DNA of 64,000 nucleotides from Mycobacterium sp. MS1601 (GTDB lineage Bacteria > Actinomycetota > Actinomycetes > Mycobacteriales > Mycobacteriaceae). Location of the stretch: contig NZ_CP019420.1 of assembly GCF_001984215.1 (NCBI RefSeq), forward strand, positions 3,968,001 to 4,032,000, read 5' to 3'. Shown here in pieces: positions 8,625 to 17,957 of the stretch (within the stretch, counting starts at the first letter, position 1; every line of letters begins with the position of its first letter). The position numbers and the translations under genes were made by a program. The notes below the pieces were generated by a model. That model was not told the DNA's origin and did not search any database. It saw only the letters and a program-made list of their open reading frames with translations.

Positions 8625-9799
8625 CACAACCGAACTACGGTGCCTACCAGTACGAGATCTACTTCGGCGGTCTCACCGGGGTGCAACCGTCGTTTCCGAT
8701 GTCGTTTTCCGAACTGGAGGCGCGCGCGGCGCAGGCGATGCCGCCGTCGGTGTGGTCCTACGTGGTGGGCGGCGCCGGCGACGAACGCACCCAGAACGTC
8801 AACGTCTCGGCCTTCGAGCACTGGGGGCTGATACCGCGAATGCTGGTGGGCGCCAAGGAGCGTGACCTCACCGTCGAACTGTTCGGCAAGACCTGGCCGG
8901 TGCCGCTGTTCATGGCGCCCATCGGCGTCATCGGCATCTGCACCCAGGACAACCACGGCGACATCGCCACCGCCAAGGCTGCCGCCCGCACCGGCATCCC
9001 GATGTTCGCCTCGACATTGATGGCCGATCCGCTGGAGGCCGCCGCGGCCGAATTCGGCGATACCCCTGGATTTTTCCAGTTGTACTGTCCCACCGACCGT
9101 GAACTGGCGGCCAGCCTGGTCAGCCGGGCCGAGGCCGCCGGATACGCCGGCATCGTCGTCACGCTCGACACCTGGGTGCCGGGCTGGCGCCCGCGTGACC
9201 TGAGCACCGCGAACTTCCCGCAGCTGCGTGGCAAGTGCCTGGCCAACTACACCAGCGACCCGGTGTTCCGCAGCAAGTGCGGCGTGGACGGCGCCACCGT
9301 CGACGCCGACCCGCGGTCCATCGTGGCGTACTGGGCCGGGGTGTTCGGCAATCCGCTGACATGGGACGATCTGCCGTGGTTGCGCTCGCTGACATCGTTG
9401 CCGTTGATCCTCAAGGGCATCTGCCATCCCGATGACGCGCGTCGGGCCATCGACGGTGGGGTGGACGGTATCTACTGCTCCACCCACGGCGGCCGCCAGG
9501 CCAACGGCGGACTGCCTGCCATCGATCTGCTGCCCGGTGTGGTGGAGGCCGCAGGAGATGTGCCGGTGCTGTTCGACTCCGGGGTTCGCTCGGGCGCCGA
9601 AGTGGTCAAAGCGCTTGCGTTGGGGGCCAAGGCTGTCGGGATCGGCAGGCCGTATGCCTACGGTGCGGCCCTCGGCGGTGCGGACGGTATCGCCCACGTG
9701 GTGCGGTCCATCCTGGCCGAGGCCGACCTGATCATGGCCGTCGACGGGTACACCTCACTGGCCGACCTCACCCCCGAGGCCTTACGCCGCGTTCTCTAG
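8621..9799 (+). CDS. Lactate 2-monooxygenase-like FMN-dependent alpha-hydroxy acid oxidase
   Basis: A 392-residue FMN enzyme closely resembling, from memory, the M. smegmatis lactate 2-monooxygenase, which turns L-lactate and oxygen into acetate, CO2 and water. Shared marks are the start around [73 protein letters not shown] with the catalytic His and Arg, and the C-terminal [14 protein letters not shown] phosphate loop. The Asn usual before HGGRQ is Thr here. The GTG at 8621 overlaps the upstream stop and begins at the family N-terminus. Other hydroxy acids are possible substrates. Confidence 0.88.
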   Translation: MTQPNYGAYQYEIYFGGLTGVQPSFPMSFSELEARAAQAMPPSVWSYVVGGAGDERTQNVNVSAFEHWGLIPRMLVGAKERDLTVELFGKTWPVPLFMAPIGVIGICTQDNHGDIATAKAAARTGIPMFASTLMADPLEAAAAEFGDTPGFFQLYCPTDRELAASLVSRAEAAGYAGIVVTLDTWVPGWRPRDLSTANFPQLRGKCLANYTSDPVFRSKCGVDGATVDADPRSIVAYWAGVFGNPLTWDDLPWLRSLTSLPLILKGICHPDDARRAIDGGVDGIYCSTHGGRQANGGLPAIDLLPGVVEAAGDVPVLFDSGVRSGAEVVKALALGAKAVGIGRPYAYGAALGGADGIAHVVRSILAEADLIMAVDGYTSLADLTPEALRRVL

Positions 9800-9800
9800 G

Positions 9801-9849
9801 GATTTCGGCGTGAATACAGTCGCTCAGCGACCGGAATCACGCCGAAATC
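9801..9849. terminator. Two-tier inverted repeat, likely bidirectional terminator
   Basis: Outer arms of 13 bases (GATTTCGGCGTGA at 9801-9813 and its exact complement at 9837-9849) enclose a second perfect 6-bp stem (GTCGCT/AGCGAC) around one base. It fills the whole gap between the convergent monooxygenase and DUF4032 genes and overlaps the DUF4032 stop codon. Because it reads the same on both strands it can end both transcripts. Confidence 0.7.
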
Positions 9850-11122
9850 ACTCGTCGTCGTAGTCGTAGGAGAGCACTTCGAACGGCTCGGTGGGCACTT
9901 CGACCACCGCCATCTCGGCAGCGGACTCGGAAGGCACCCGCTTACGCGCGAGGGCCACAAGGGCCTGCTCGGTGCCCACGTCGTGACCAGCCTGCTCCGA
10001 CAACAGCCAGCGCACCTCCAGCAGATCGCAGAAGGCCTGAATGGCGGTGCCCGCGTTACCCACCGCCGCATGGGCGCGGTGCATGGTGGGGGTGGCGACC
10101 TCCATGAGCCACAGCCGCGCGGCCGTCGACTCGTCGACGTCCTCACCGGCCTCCCGGCACAGCTGTGCCTGGTAGGCGTGCAGATCGCCGAGCAGGATGC
10201 GGGCTTGCCCTTCGCCGACGTCCAGGCCGGTCAGCGCCCTCAGATGGAGCGCGTGGTAGCGGCGATCGCCGACGGCGACCTTGAGCCGCAGCTGGCTCGG
10301 GTCTGCCGAAACCGGTTGCAGCGACACCTCGTCGACAGCGAAGCCCAGATCGTTGAGCTTGCGGATGGTGCTTTCCACCTCGTAGCGATCGGCGAACCCG
10401 AAAACCGGTTCGGTGTGCAGGGTTTCCCACAGCCGGTCGTAGGTCTCGCGGACGCCGAACGCCTCGGCGATCAGCGTGTTGTGCAGCTCTTCGGGCCGAT
10501 TCAGCCGGGCGGCCAGATCCACCATGCCCGCCGCCACGTTTTCCACCAGGATCTCCATGTCCAACTGGCGTTGCCCGTCGGACAGTTTGGGGTGCACGGC
10601 GCTGGTCTCGGCATCCACCAGCGCTGCCTGCAGCACCTGGCCGTCACGGGAGAACAGCGTGTTGGCCAGCGAGCAGTCGCCCCAGAACACGCCGTGGCGG
10701 TGCAACTCCACCATCAGCGACGCCATCGCGTCGAGCAATCGGGCGCGGTGGCGGGTCTGGTCGGGCGGTAGTCGCATGAACAGCCGGCGGTACTGCCAGG
10801 AGCCCTCGAGATACCGGGTCACCAGGATGGCGGTTTCGTGTTCGGGTTGCAGCACCACACCGGCCGGGCGGACGGCGTTGAGCTCCATCTCTTCGAGCTG
10901 GCGCAGCACGTCGTACTCTTTGACGGCGACCCGCGGCGGCAGGTCTTTCAGCGCCCACAGATGCCCGTCGCATTCGACGAACTTCACCAGGTGCCGGCTG
11001 GGTCCCACGGCGATATCACGCAGCGGTACCTCGGGCACCATCCACTCCGACAGTGGGCGGTCCCACGGCAACGCCATGAGATCGGGGGTCGGCGCCCGCA
11101 GCCGAAGCTCAGGGGCACGCAC
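9848..11122 (-). CDS. DUF4032 domain protein with protein-kinase-like fold
   Basis: About 424 residues. The N-terminal half resembles lipopolysaccharide-kinase-like folds: KFVECDGHLWALKDLP (beta strand with Lys), LVTRYLEGSW, and HRHGVFWGDCSLANTLF, which matches an HxD-type catalytic loop with a following Asn. The second half, rich in Arg, Leu and Glu, fits DUF4032. It is a cytoplasmic protein of unknown substrate, common in mycobacteria. The GTG at 11122 lies four bases after the ABC ATPase stop and leads straight into the conserved start RAPELRLRAPTPDL; the frame continues to an ATG at 11185 inside the ATPase gene. Same strand and tight spacing put it at the end of the sugar-import operon. 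Confidence 0.75.
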   Translation of the reverse strand: MRAPELRLRAPTPDLMALPWDRPLSEWMVPEVPLRDIAVGPSRHLVKFVECDGHLWALKDLPPRVAVKEYDVLRQLEEMELNAVRPAGVVLQPEHETAILVTRYLEGSWQYRRLFMRLPPDQTRHRARLLDAMASLMVELHRHGVFWGDCSLANTLFSRDGQVLQAALVDAETSAVHPKLSDGQRQLDMEILVENVAAGMVDLAARLNRPEELHNTLIAEAFGVRETYDRLWETLHTEPVFGFADRYEVESTIRKLNDLGFAVDEVSLQPVSADPSQLRLKVAVGDRRYHALHLRALTGLDVGEGQARILLGDLHAYQAQLCREAGEDVDESTAARLWLMEVATPTMHRAHAAVGNAGTAIQAFCDLLEVRWLLSEQAGHDVGTEQALVALARKRVPSESAAEMAVVEVPTEPFEVLSYDYDDE

Positions 11123-11126
11123 GGGA

Positions 11127-12326
11127 TCAGCCGGTGGTGACGGGCTTGCGCTGCTCTGAACCCGCCGTCCGGGTGAGGTTTCCACCGGTCTGCGGGTCGA
11201 AGAGGTGCAACCGGGAGGTGTCGAGCCAGAGTGTGGCCTTGTCGCCGGAGCGCACCCGGCTCAGCGGATCGAGTTCCACGCACAACTGGGTGCGCAGCTG
11301 TTCGCTGTCCAGCTCGGAGGCGAGCTGCGCCAGGTGGCTGGTGATCTCGTCGGGAGCCTCGAACGGCACGAAGGCGTACTGCTCGTTGCCCAGCCATTCG
11401 GTCATCTCTATGTCCACGTCGAAGGACACTCCGCGGTTGGCCTTGTCGGCATCGACCAGGGAGGCGTCCTCGAAGCTGCCCGGCCGGATCCCGGCGATGT
11501 ACACCTTGCCCTCTTCGGTGACCGACTTCCACTCCGGGCGCATCGGGATGGTGACGAACGGCAGCTCGAGCTGGTCGCCGCGCACCGAGGCGGGCACGAA
11601 GTTCATCGGCGGTGATCCGATGAAGCCGGCGACGAACAGGTTGACCGGCTGATCGTAGAGCTCGCGGGGGCTGGCAACCTGTTGCAGCACACCCTTTTTG
11701 AGCACCGCCACCCGGTCGCCCAGGGTCATGGCCTCGGTCTGGTCGTGGGTCACGTACACGGTGGTGACCCCCAGCTTGCGCTGCAGACGCAGGATCTCCA
11801 TCCGCATCTGACCGCGCAGCTTGGCGTCGAGGTTGGACAGCGGTTCATCGAACAGGAAGGCGTCGGCCTGACGCACGATGGCCCGGCCCATGGCCACGCG
11901 CTGGCGCTGACCGCCGGACAGGTTGGCCGGTTTGCGGTCCAGATGGTCCTGCAGTTCCAGCGTTTTCGCTGCCTCGGTGACCGTCTTGCGGACCTCGTCG
12001 TCGGACATCTTGCCGGCCAGCCGCAACGGGAAGGCGATGTTCTCGAACACCGTCAGGTGCGGATACAGCGCGTAGTTCTGGAACACCATCGCCAGGTTGC
12101 GGTCACGGGGCGCCTTGTCGTTGACCCGTTTTCCTCCGATCACCATGTCGCCGGAGGTGATGTCCTCCAGGCCCACGATCATCCGCAGCAGGGTGGATTT
12201 GCCGCAGCCCGAAGGGCCTACGAGGATCATGAACTCGCCGTCGGCGATGTCCAGGCTGACGTCGTTGACGGCAGGGAACCCGTCGCCGTACTTCTTCACG
12301 ATGTGATTCATGGTGATCTCGGCCAT
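11127..12326 (-). CDS. Carbohydrate ABC transporter ATP-binding protein (UgpC/MalK type)
   Basis: About 399 residues. The nucleotide-binding domain shows Walker A GPSGCGKST near residue 40, Q-loop VFQNYALYPH, signature LSGGQRQRV, Walker B AFLFDEPLSNLDAKLR and the switch His in VTHDQTEAM. A C-terminal TOBE/MalK-like regulatory region follows from about residue 240. This is the energising subunit of a CUT1 sugar importer at the inner face of the membrane. The ATG at 12326 lies two bases from the permease stop. From memory the set matches M. tuberculosis Rv2038c-Rv2041c in order; the sugar is unknown. Confidence 0.92.
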   Translation of the reverse strand: MAEITMNHIVKKYGDGFPAVNDVSLDIADGEFMILVGPSGCGKSTLLRMIVGLEDITSGDMVIGGKRVNDKAPRDRNLAMVFQNYALYPHLTVFENIAFPLRLAGKMSDDEVRKTVTEAAKTLELQDHLDRKPANLSGGQRQRVAMGRAIVRQADAFLFDEPLSNLDAKLRGQMRMEILRLQRKLGVTTVYVTHDQTEAMTLGDRVAVLKKGVLQQVASPRELYDQPVNLFVAGFIGSPPMNFVPASVRGDQLELPFVTIPMRPEWKSVTEEGKVYIAGIRPGSFEDASLVDADKANRGVSFDVDIEMTEWLGNEQYAFVPFEAPDEITSHLAQLASELDSEQLRTQLCVELDPLSRVRSGDKATLWLDTSRLHLFDPQTGGNLTRTAGSEQRKPVTTG

Positions 12327-12328
12327 GG

Positions 12329-13162
12329 TTATCCCTTCACTGCTCCTGAGGTCAGGCCCGCGACGATCCGGCGTTGGAAGATGAGCACCAGGATCACCAC
12401 GGGGATAGTGACGATCACTGAGGCGGCCATGATGTAGGGCACGGCCGATTCGAAGTACGACGCGCCCTGGAAGAACGCCAGGGCCGCGGGGACGGTGCGG
12501 GCGCTGTTGGTGGACGTCAGCGATATCGAGAACAGAAAGTCGTTCCAGCAGAAGAAGAACGTCAGGATCGCGGTGGTGAACACACCGGGCGCGGCCAGCG
12601 GCACGATCACCTTGCGGAACGCCTGCCATTGGCTGGCCCCGTCCACCTGGGCAGCGTGCTCCATCTCCCAGGGGATCTGCCGGAAGAACGCAGACATGGT
12701 CCAGATGGACAGCGGCAGTGCGAAGGTCATGTACGGGATGATCAGGCCCAGCCAGGTGTCGTAGATGCCCAACCCGCGCCACATGTTGAACAGCGGGCCC
12801 ACCAGTGCGGCTTGGGGGAACATCGCGATACCCAAGGCCAGCGACAGCAGGACCTTCTTGCCGCGGAACTCCAGTCGGGCGATCGCGTAGGCGGCGAACA
12901 TCGCGATGACCACGGAGATGACGGTGGCCACCAGTGCGATGCCGATCGAGTTGATCAGAGCGCGGGTGAACAGTGAATCACTGAAGATGGTGGCGAAGTT
13001 GTCGAATGTCCATGTGGTGGGCAGGAACTGGGGACTGCCGGACACGATGTCCGACGGCGGCTTGAACGCCAGGCTGATCATCCATGCCAGGGGAAAGAAG
13101 CTGTAGATGACGATGCCGATGCCGGCGATGGTCCACCACCGGTTGGCTTTGGCGGAGTTCAC
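12329..13162 (-). CDS. Carbohydrate ABC transporter permease (MalG type)
   Basis: A 277-residue membrane protein with six predicted spans. The cytoplasmic EAA loop reads EHAAQVDGASQWQAFRKVIV and ends at PLAAPG, as in MalG-type CUT1 permeases. It forms the channel with the other permease and is driven by the ATPase. Its start overlaps the upstream permease stop by four bases, and the ATPase follows after two bases, so all are one transcript. Confidence 0.92.
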   Translation of the reverse strand: MNSAKANRWWTIAGIGIVIYSFFPLAWMISLAFKPPSDIVSGSPQFLPTTWTFDNFATIFSDSLFTRALINSIGIALVATVISVVIAMFAAYAIARLEFRGKKVLLSLALGIAMFPQAALVGPLFNMWRGLGIYDTWLGLIIPYMTFALPLSIWTMSAFFRQIPWEMEHAAQVDGASQWQAFRKVIVPLAAPGVFTTAILTFFFCWNDFLFSISLTSTNSARTVPAALAFFQGASYFESAVPYIMAASVIVTIPVVILVLIFQRRIVAGLTSGAVKG

Positions 13163-14097
13163 TGATCACCCCTCACCTGAGACAGGTCGGTCTTGAAGCC
13201 CTTGACGAACACGAAGGCAATGGCCACCACCGAGAGGAACAGCAACACCGAGACCGCCGATCCCATACCGAGATTCACCAGGGTGACGTTCTGCCGGTAG
13301 GCCAAGAACGAGATGGTCTCGGTGTTGTTGGCGCCATTGGTCATCACGAACGGGTTGTCGAAGATCCGCCAGGCGTCCAGTGTGCGGAACAGCAGCGCCA
13401 CCATGATGGCCGCCTTCATGTTGGGCAGTGTCACCTTGTAGAGCCGCTGCCACGCGGTGGCACCGTCCACCTTGGCCGCCTCCTGCATGTCCTCGGGCAC
13501 CTGCACCAGACCCGCCAACAGCAGCAGCGAGATGAACGGCGTTGTCTTCCAGATCTCGGACAGGCAGATCACGAAGATCGCCGACCACCGGTCACCGAAC
13601 CAGTCGAACGCGCCCAGGTTGAGCCACTGGTTGATGAAGCCGGAATCGATGGCGAAGGCGTAGCGCCAGATGAATGCCGAAACCACGGTGACGATGCCGT
13701 AGGGGATCAGGATCGCCGTCCGCAGCGGCCCGCGGCCGCGGATGATGCGCAGCATCACGAACGCGAACCAGAACCCGAGCACCAGTTCCACCGCAACGGT
13801 GACGACGGTGATCAGTGCGGTGGTCATGAAGTCGTTCCACCACACCGGGTCGGTCAGGATCACCAGGTAGTTCTGCAGACCGACGAATGTCCGGCCGGCG
13901 GGGTCGGTGAGCCGGTAGTTGTACAGCGAGAGCACCAGCGCGTACCCCAGCGGGTAGGCCGTCACCAGGATCATCACGATGTACGACGGCAGGGTGAGGT
14001 AGAAGCCGAGCCTGCGCTCGCCCTTCACCCGGTCACTGGTGGTGGCCGGAGCCTCGTGTTTGTTTGCCGGCTTGCGCTCGTTTTCCAAGGTGGTCAC
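13159..14097 (-). CDS. Carbohydrate ABC transporter permease (MalF type)
   Basis: A 312-residue membrane protein with a charged 30-residue N-terminal cytoplasmic tail and six membrane spans. The EAA loop (EAAKVDGATAWQRLYKVTLP) sits near residue 205, typical of the MalF-type partner. The first span carries FYLTLPSYIVMILVTAYPLG, the usual CUT1 start. It overlaps the lipoprotein stop and the second permease start by four bases each. Confidence 0.92.
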   Translation of the reverse strand: MTTLENERKPANKHEAPATTSDRVKGERRLGFYLTLPSYIVMILVTAYPLGYALVLSLYNYRLTDPAGRTFVGLQNYLVILTDPVWWNDFMTTALITVVTVAVELVLGFWFAFVMLRIIRGRGPLRTAILIPYGIVTVVSAFIWRYAFAIDSGFINQWLNLGAFDWFGDRWSAIFVICLSEIWKTTPFISLLLLAGLVQVPEDMQEAAKVDGATAWQRLYKVTLPNMKAAIMVALLFRTLDAWRIFDNPFVMTNGANNTETISFLAYRQNVTLVNLGMGSAVSVLLFLSVVAIAFVFVKGFKTDLSQVRGDQ

Positions 14098-15383
14098 AGA
14101 AGCCGCCTTCCACTGAGCACATCGGCCATGAATTCGTCTGTCCGCGCCGGTGTTTCGGCGGTCACCGATGCCGGCGGATGCCAGGTCTGGAAGATCGACC
14201 CCGCGACGTCGACGTAGAAGGGGGTCAGCGGCCGGGGGCCGCCGTCCCCGATCGACTCACGGATCAGGTCGGCGTTGGGGTAGTTCTCCCGGACTTCCGG
14301 GTCGTCGTACGATGCCGCGTACGGCGACGGTTCGCCCTCGTCGAGCATGTACTGGGTGGCCTTGTCGAGGGCGTTGACACATTCCACCAGTGCGACGGCT
14401 TCGGCGGGATGTTTGGAGTAGGCACCTATTCCGAGGTTGGCGCCACCCAGCGGCGGTGCGCTGGGTCGGTCGGGGAACACCCGGGGATAGCGGGCCCAGC
14501 CGATGTCGTCGACGACGGCCTGGTCCAGGCTGCCCTCCTCTGCGGCGCCCCGCGCGGCGGCCAGAACGTAGGGCCAGTTGAGCATGAAACCGCCACGCTG
14601 ACCCTGGAATGTGGCGCGGGCCTGCTCCTCCTGCGCATTGGACAGATCAGGCGGAGCGGCGGGGGAGCGGCCGAGGTTGCCGATGATCTCGGCGGCCTTC
14701 TCACCAGCCGGACTGGCCAGCGCGGGTTTGGCGTTGCGACCGGCCTCGGCGTCTTCGAGAATCTGCCCGCCGCCCGAGAGCACCAGCGCATTGACCCACA
14801 CCATGTAGCCCTCGTAGCGGGCGCCCTGACTGGCGATTGTCTTGTCTTGTGCCACTGCAGCTTTGATCATCTCGTCCCAGGTGAAGGACTCGCTGGTGGG
14901 GTCGACGCCCGCCGCTTGGGCCAAAGACTTGCGGTACCAGAGCAACTGGGCGTTGGTCTTGAAGGGGGCGGCGAACAGTTGATCCTTCCACATCCCCGTC
15001 TCCACCGGCGCGGGCAGCATGCCGTTGGTCAACCGCGCGGTTTCGTCGGCCGTGAACGGCCGCAGGAAACCCGCATTCGCGAATTCGGCGGTGTACACCA
15101 CGTCGACGCTGATGACGTCGATGGAGGTGTCACCCGCGGCGAGCCGGCGAACCAGCTGCTCACGCTGACCGGTGGCATTGGCGGGCAGCACCTCGAGGCT
15201 CACTTGGTAGGCGCCACCGGATGAATCGGCGCATTGCTGGGCGCGGCTGGCTGCTCCACCGTTGTCCGGCATGGCGTACCACGTCAGAACCGGGGGCCCT
15301 GACGCACCTCCGCAGCCGGAGAGCAGCCCCATCGCCAGGACAGTCGCCGAGGCGGTCGCCACCGCACGACTCATACGTTTCAT
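14094..15383 (-). CDS. Sugar-binding lipoprotein of ABC transporter
   Basis: A 429-residue extracellular solute-binding protein. The ATG at 15383 is preceded by GGAGGG and begins a signal peptide whose lipobox LLSGC gives the acylated Cys near residue 22. The rest has the SBP_bac_1 layout: VLTWYAMPDNGG, LVRRLAAGDTSIDVISVDVVYTAEFANAGFL, and a WPYVLAAARG segment in the ligand cleft region. It captures the sugar at the outer membrane face for the two permeases encoded downstream. It is divergent from an alpha-glucosidase, suggesting an alpha-glucoside or a malto-/trehalose-type ligand; this is inferred from context. Confidence 0.92.
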   Translation of the reverse strand: MKRMSRAVATASATVLAMGLLSGCGGASGPPVLTWYAMPDNGGAASRAQQCADSSGGAYQVSLEVLPANATGQREQLVRRLAAGDTSIDVISVDVVYTAEFANAGFLRPFTADETARLTNGMLPAPVETGMWKDQLFAAPFKTNAQLLWYRKSLAQAAGVDPTSESFTWDEMIKAAVAQDKTIASQGARYEGYMVWVNALVLSGGGQILEDAEAGRNAKPALASPAGEKAAEIIGNLGRSPAAPPDLSNAQEEQARATFQGQRGGFMLNWPYVLAAARGAAEEGSLDQAVVDDIGWARYPRVFPDRPSAPPLGGANLGIGAYSKHPAEAVALVECVNALDKATQYMLDEGEPSPYAASYDDPEVRENYPNADLIRESIGDGGPRPLTPFYVDVAGSIFQTWHPPASVTAETPARTDEFMADVLSGRRLL

Positions 15384-15627
15384 CAGCCCTCCACCGCCAC
15401 AGTGCGGACACAGGTCATGTGATCTGCGACTTTCATCTTGGGTTAGTGTGGCATACATCATAAAAGCGTGGAAAGGCCCCCTGGTCTCGAAAACGTTGCG
15501 ACCGTGCCGACGGATGCCGAGGTCAGGGTGAAAGTCACGGCGTCGCATTTGGTTTCGCTTGACACGCCACCGAGCACATCTCAGGCTGTGACGGTAACTA
15601 TCTGGGCGAACGGTGAGGGAGACCCGA
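15384..15627. promoter_or_regulatory. Divergent promoter region, sugar importer / alpha-glucosidase
   Basis: The 244-base gap between the two divergent genes is more AT-rich than its surroundings around 15430-15480. On the minus strand a TATGAT element occurs near 15465, about 80 bases before the lipoprotein start, and could be its -10 box; no convincing -35 partner is seen. A TTGACA at about 15570 faces the glucosidase but lacks a well-spaced -10. No LacI-type regulator gene is nearby. Shared control of uptake and hydrolysis is inferred from the layout. Confidence 0.35.
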
Positions 15628-17250
15628 GTGGCGGACGCGGCATGGTGGAAAACGGCGGTCGTCTACCAGGTCTACATCCGCAGTTTTGCCGACGGTAACG
15701 GCGACGGAATAGGTGACATCTCCGGTCTGACGTCACGGCTGCCGTACCTCGCCGCACTCGGTGTCGACGCGGTGTGGATCAATCCGTGGTATCCGTCGCC
15801 GATGGCAGACGCCGGCTACGACGTGGCCGACTTCCGCGACATCGAACCGTCCTACGGCACCCTGGAGCAGGCCGACACCTTCATCGCCGCAGCGCATGAC
15901 GTGGGCATCCGGGTGATCCTGGACATCGTCCCCAACCACACCTCCGATCAACATCCGTGGTTCCTGGCTGCCCTGCGCGACGAACCCGGAGCCCGGCAGC
16001 GTTATCTGTTCCGCCCGGGACGGGGAACCAGCGGCGAACTACCGCCCAATGACTGGCAGTCGATCTTCGGCGGGCCGGCGTGGACACGAGTGGACGACGG
16101 CACCTGGTACTTGCATCTGTTCGCACCCGCGCAGCCCGATCTGAATTGGGAGCATCCGCAGGTGCGTTCGGAGTTCGAGAGTGTGCTTGCCTTCTGGTTC
16201 GACAAGGGCGTCGACGGTTTCCGTATCGACGTGGCTCACGGCCTGGTCAAAGAGGACGGCCTGCCCGACCGGGGCGCGCCCACCGTCGGAGCCCAGCACA
16301 ACGCGTCGCACCCGGCGTGGGACCAAGACGGTGTGCACGAGATCTACCGTGGCTGGCGGTCGGTCGCCAATCGTTATGCGCCGGAACGGGTTTTCATCGC
16401 CGAGGCCTGGGTGCCCAGTAACGAGCGGCTGGCGCGGTATCTGCGCCCCGACGAGCTGCACACGGCATTCCAGTTCGACTTCCTGCGTGCCCCGTGGCAG
16501 GCGAGCAGCCTGCGGACGGTGATCGACGACGCCATGGCGGGCGCGGCATCGGTGGGAGCACCGCCCACCTGGGTGCTGTCCAACCACGACGTGCCGCGCA
16601 CGGTGACGCGGTACTCCCGGTCACAGCCCGAGGCCCTGGTCGAGAGCGAATGGGAGCGCTCGCGATGGGCGGAGGAGGAAGCAGACCACGACCTGGGACG
16701 ACGCCGCGCCAGGGCCTGCGCGCTGCTGCAGTTCGCACTGCCCGGCACGGCGTACGTGTACCAGGGTGAGGAACTGGGTCTCGAAGAGGTCGAGGACCTG
16801 CCCTCCGATGTCCGTCAGGATCCCACCTGGGTGCAATCCGATTTCACCGATGTCGGGCGCGACGGTTGTCGGGTTCCGCTTCCGTGGACCGACGGCACTG
16901 CGCCGTATGGATTTTCACCCCCGGGGTCCACCTCGACTCCCTGGCTGCCGCAGCCGCCGCACTGGGGTGAACTCTCGGTGCAGGCCCAAGAAGGTGATGC
17001 TGGGTCTGTCCTGCACCTGTACCGCGCCGCACTCGCGGCGCGAGACGAGTTGTGGGGTTCCGACGCCGAGCTGCACTGGCTGGACACCGCCGACGATGTG
17101 CTGGCTTTTGGCAGGGGGGCATCGCAGTGCTGGGTCAACACCGGGCCGGTGGAGGTGCCGCTGCCCGCGGGGGCGTCGGTGGTGGTGGCATCGGTGCCGG
17201 GCGTGGCCGACATGCTGCCGTCCGATGCCGCGGTGTGGCTGCGGGCCTGA
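15628..17250 (+). CDS. aglA: GH13 alpha-glucosidase (oligo-1,6-glucosidase/maltase type)
   Basis: About 540 residues of glycoside hydrolase family 13. Conserved regions are seen in order: AVVYQVYIRSFADGNGDGIGD, DIVPNHTSDQHPWF, DGFRIDVAHGL with the nucleophile Asp, FIAEAWV with the acid/base Glu, and LSNHDVPR with the third carboxylate. No signal peptide, so it works in the cytoplasm on imported alpha-glucosides. The GTG at 15628 is preferred because GAGGGAG lies at 15615-15621; another GTG at 15613 is possible. From memory it resembles M. tuberculosis AglA (Rv2471). It is divergent from the sugar ABC importer, a natural functional pair. Confidence 0.9.
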   Translation: MADAAWWKTAVVYQVYIRSFADGNGDGIGDISGLTSRLPYLAALGVDAVWINPWYPSPMADAGYDVADFRDIEPSYGTLEQADTFIAAAHDVGIRVILDIVPNHTSDQHPWFLAALRDEPGARQRYLFRPGRGTSGELPPNDWQSIFGGPAWTRVDDGTWYLHLFAPAQPDLNWEHPQVRSEFESVLAFWFDKGVDGFRIDVAHGLVKEDGLPDRGAPTVGAQHNASHPAWDQDGVHEIYRGWRSVANRYAPERVFIAEAWVPSNERLARYLRPDELHTAFQFDFLRAPWQASSLRTVIDDAMAGAASVGAPPTWVLSNHDVPRTVTRYSRSQPEALVESEWERSRWAEEEADHDLGRRRARACALLQFALPGTAYVYQGEELGLEEVEDLPSDVRQDPTWVQSDFTDVGRDGCRVPLPWTDGTAPYGFSPPGSTSTPWLPQPPHWGELSVQAQEGDAGSVLHLYRAALAARDELWGSDAELHWLDTADDVLAFGRGASQCWVNTGPVEVPLPAGASVVVASVPGVADMLPSDAAVWLRA

Positions 17251-17288
17251 GCGCGCGCTTCGACCGTGGAGGTGGGACGCTTGCTGGT

Positions 17289-17957
17289 GTGTCGCAGCCC
17301 TCGACCCGGATCTCGCGTCTCAGCGAGAAGCAGAGCGCCTCGCGCGCTGATCTCCACGCACTCCTCGATGCCACGCCGCTGGCCACCATCGCCTTGGTGC
17401 GTGATGGCCATCCGGTCGTGTTTCCCACCGGATTCGCCCGCATCGACAGCTACTTCGTCATCCACGGCTCCACCGGATCACCCTGGATGCGTGCGGTGGC
17501 CGGCGGAGCCGCCGTCGCGGTGTCGGTGACCACACTCGATGGAGTGGTGGTGGCGCGCAGCGGTTTCGAATCGTCGTTCCACTACCGCAGCGCGGTGCTG
17601 TACGGAGTCTTCGAACTCGTCGGGCCGGAGGACAAAGAGGCGTATCTGGAGGCACTGACCGACACCTTCATCCCGGGTCGGGTGGCGGAGCTGCGATCCA
17701 GCAACCGCAGGGAACTGGCCGCCACCCTGACGCTGCGGATGCCCATCGGTGAGGACAACTGGTCGTTGAAGATCAGCGACGGCTGGCCCGAGGACCCTGA
17801 ATCCGATGTCGCCATCGGGGCGTGGGCCGGGGTGGTGCCGTTGACCACCGTGTACGGCACACCGCAACGTGCACCCGATTGCCCCGAGGGCACCCCGGTA
17901 CCAGATTCGGTACTGCGCATGACGGGGGAACTGGCGAACCGGCGCCATGTCGAATGA
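17289..17957 (+). CDS. Pyridoxamine 5'-phosphate oxidase-like FMN-binding protein
   Basis: A 222-residue split-barrel protein. Features are the VVFPTGFARIDSYFVIHGSTGS strand pair, then FHYRSAVLYGVFELV and a KEAYLEALTDTFIPGR helix, as in the general-stress/pyridoxamine oxidase-like flavin-binding family. Actinobacterial members often bind FMN or F420 and the exact reaction is unknown. The GTG at 17289 has GGAGGTGGG 12 bases upstream, slightly far; the frame continues upstream inside the glucosidase gene without support. The stop overlaps the start of the broken gene that follows. Confidence 0.8.
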   Translation: MSQPSTRISRLSEKQSASRADLHALLDATPLATIALVRDGHPVVFPTGFARIDSYFVIHGSTGSPWMRAVAGGAAVAVSVTTLDGVVVARSGFESSFHYRSAVLYGVFELVGPEDKEAYLEALTDTFIPGRVAELRSSNRRELAATLTLRMPIGEDNWSLKISDGWPEDPESDVAIGAWAGVVPLTTVYGTPQRAPDCPEGTPVPDSVLRMTGELANRRHVE

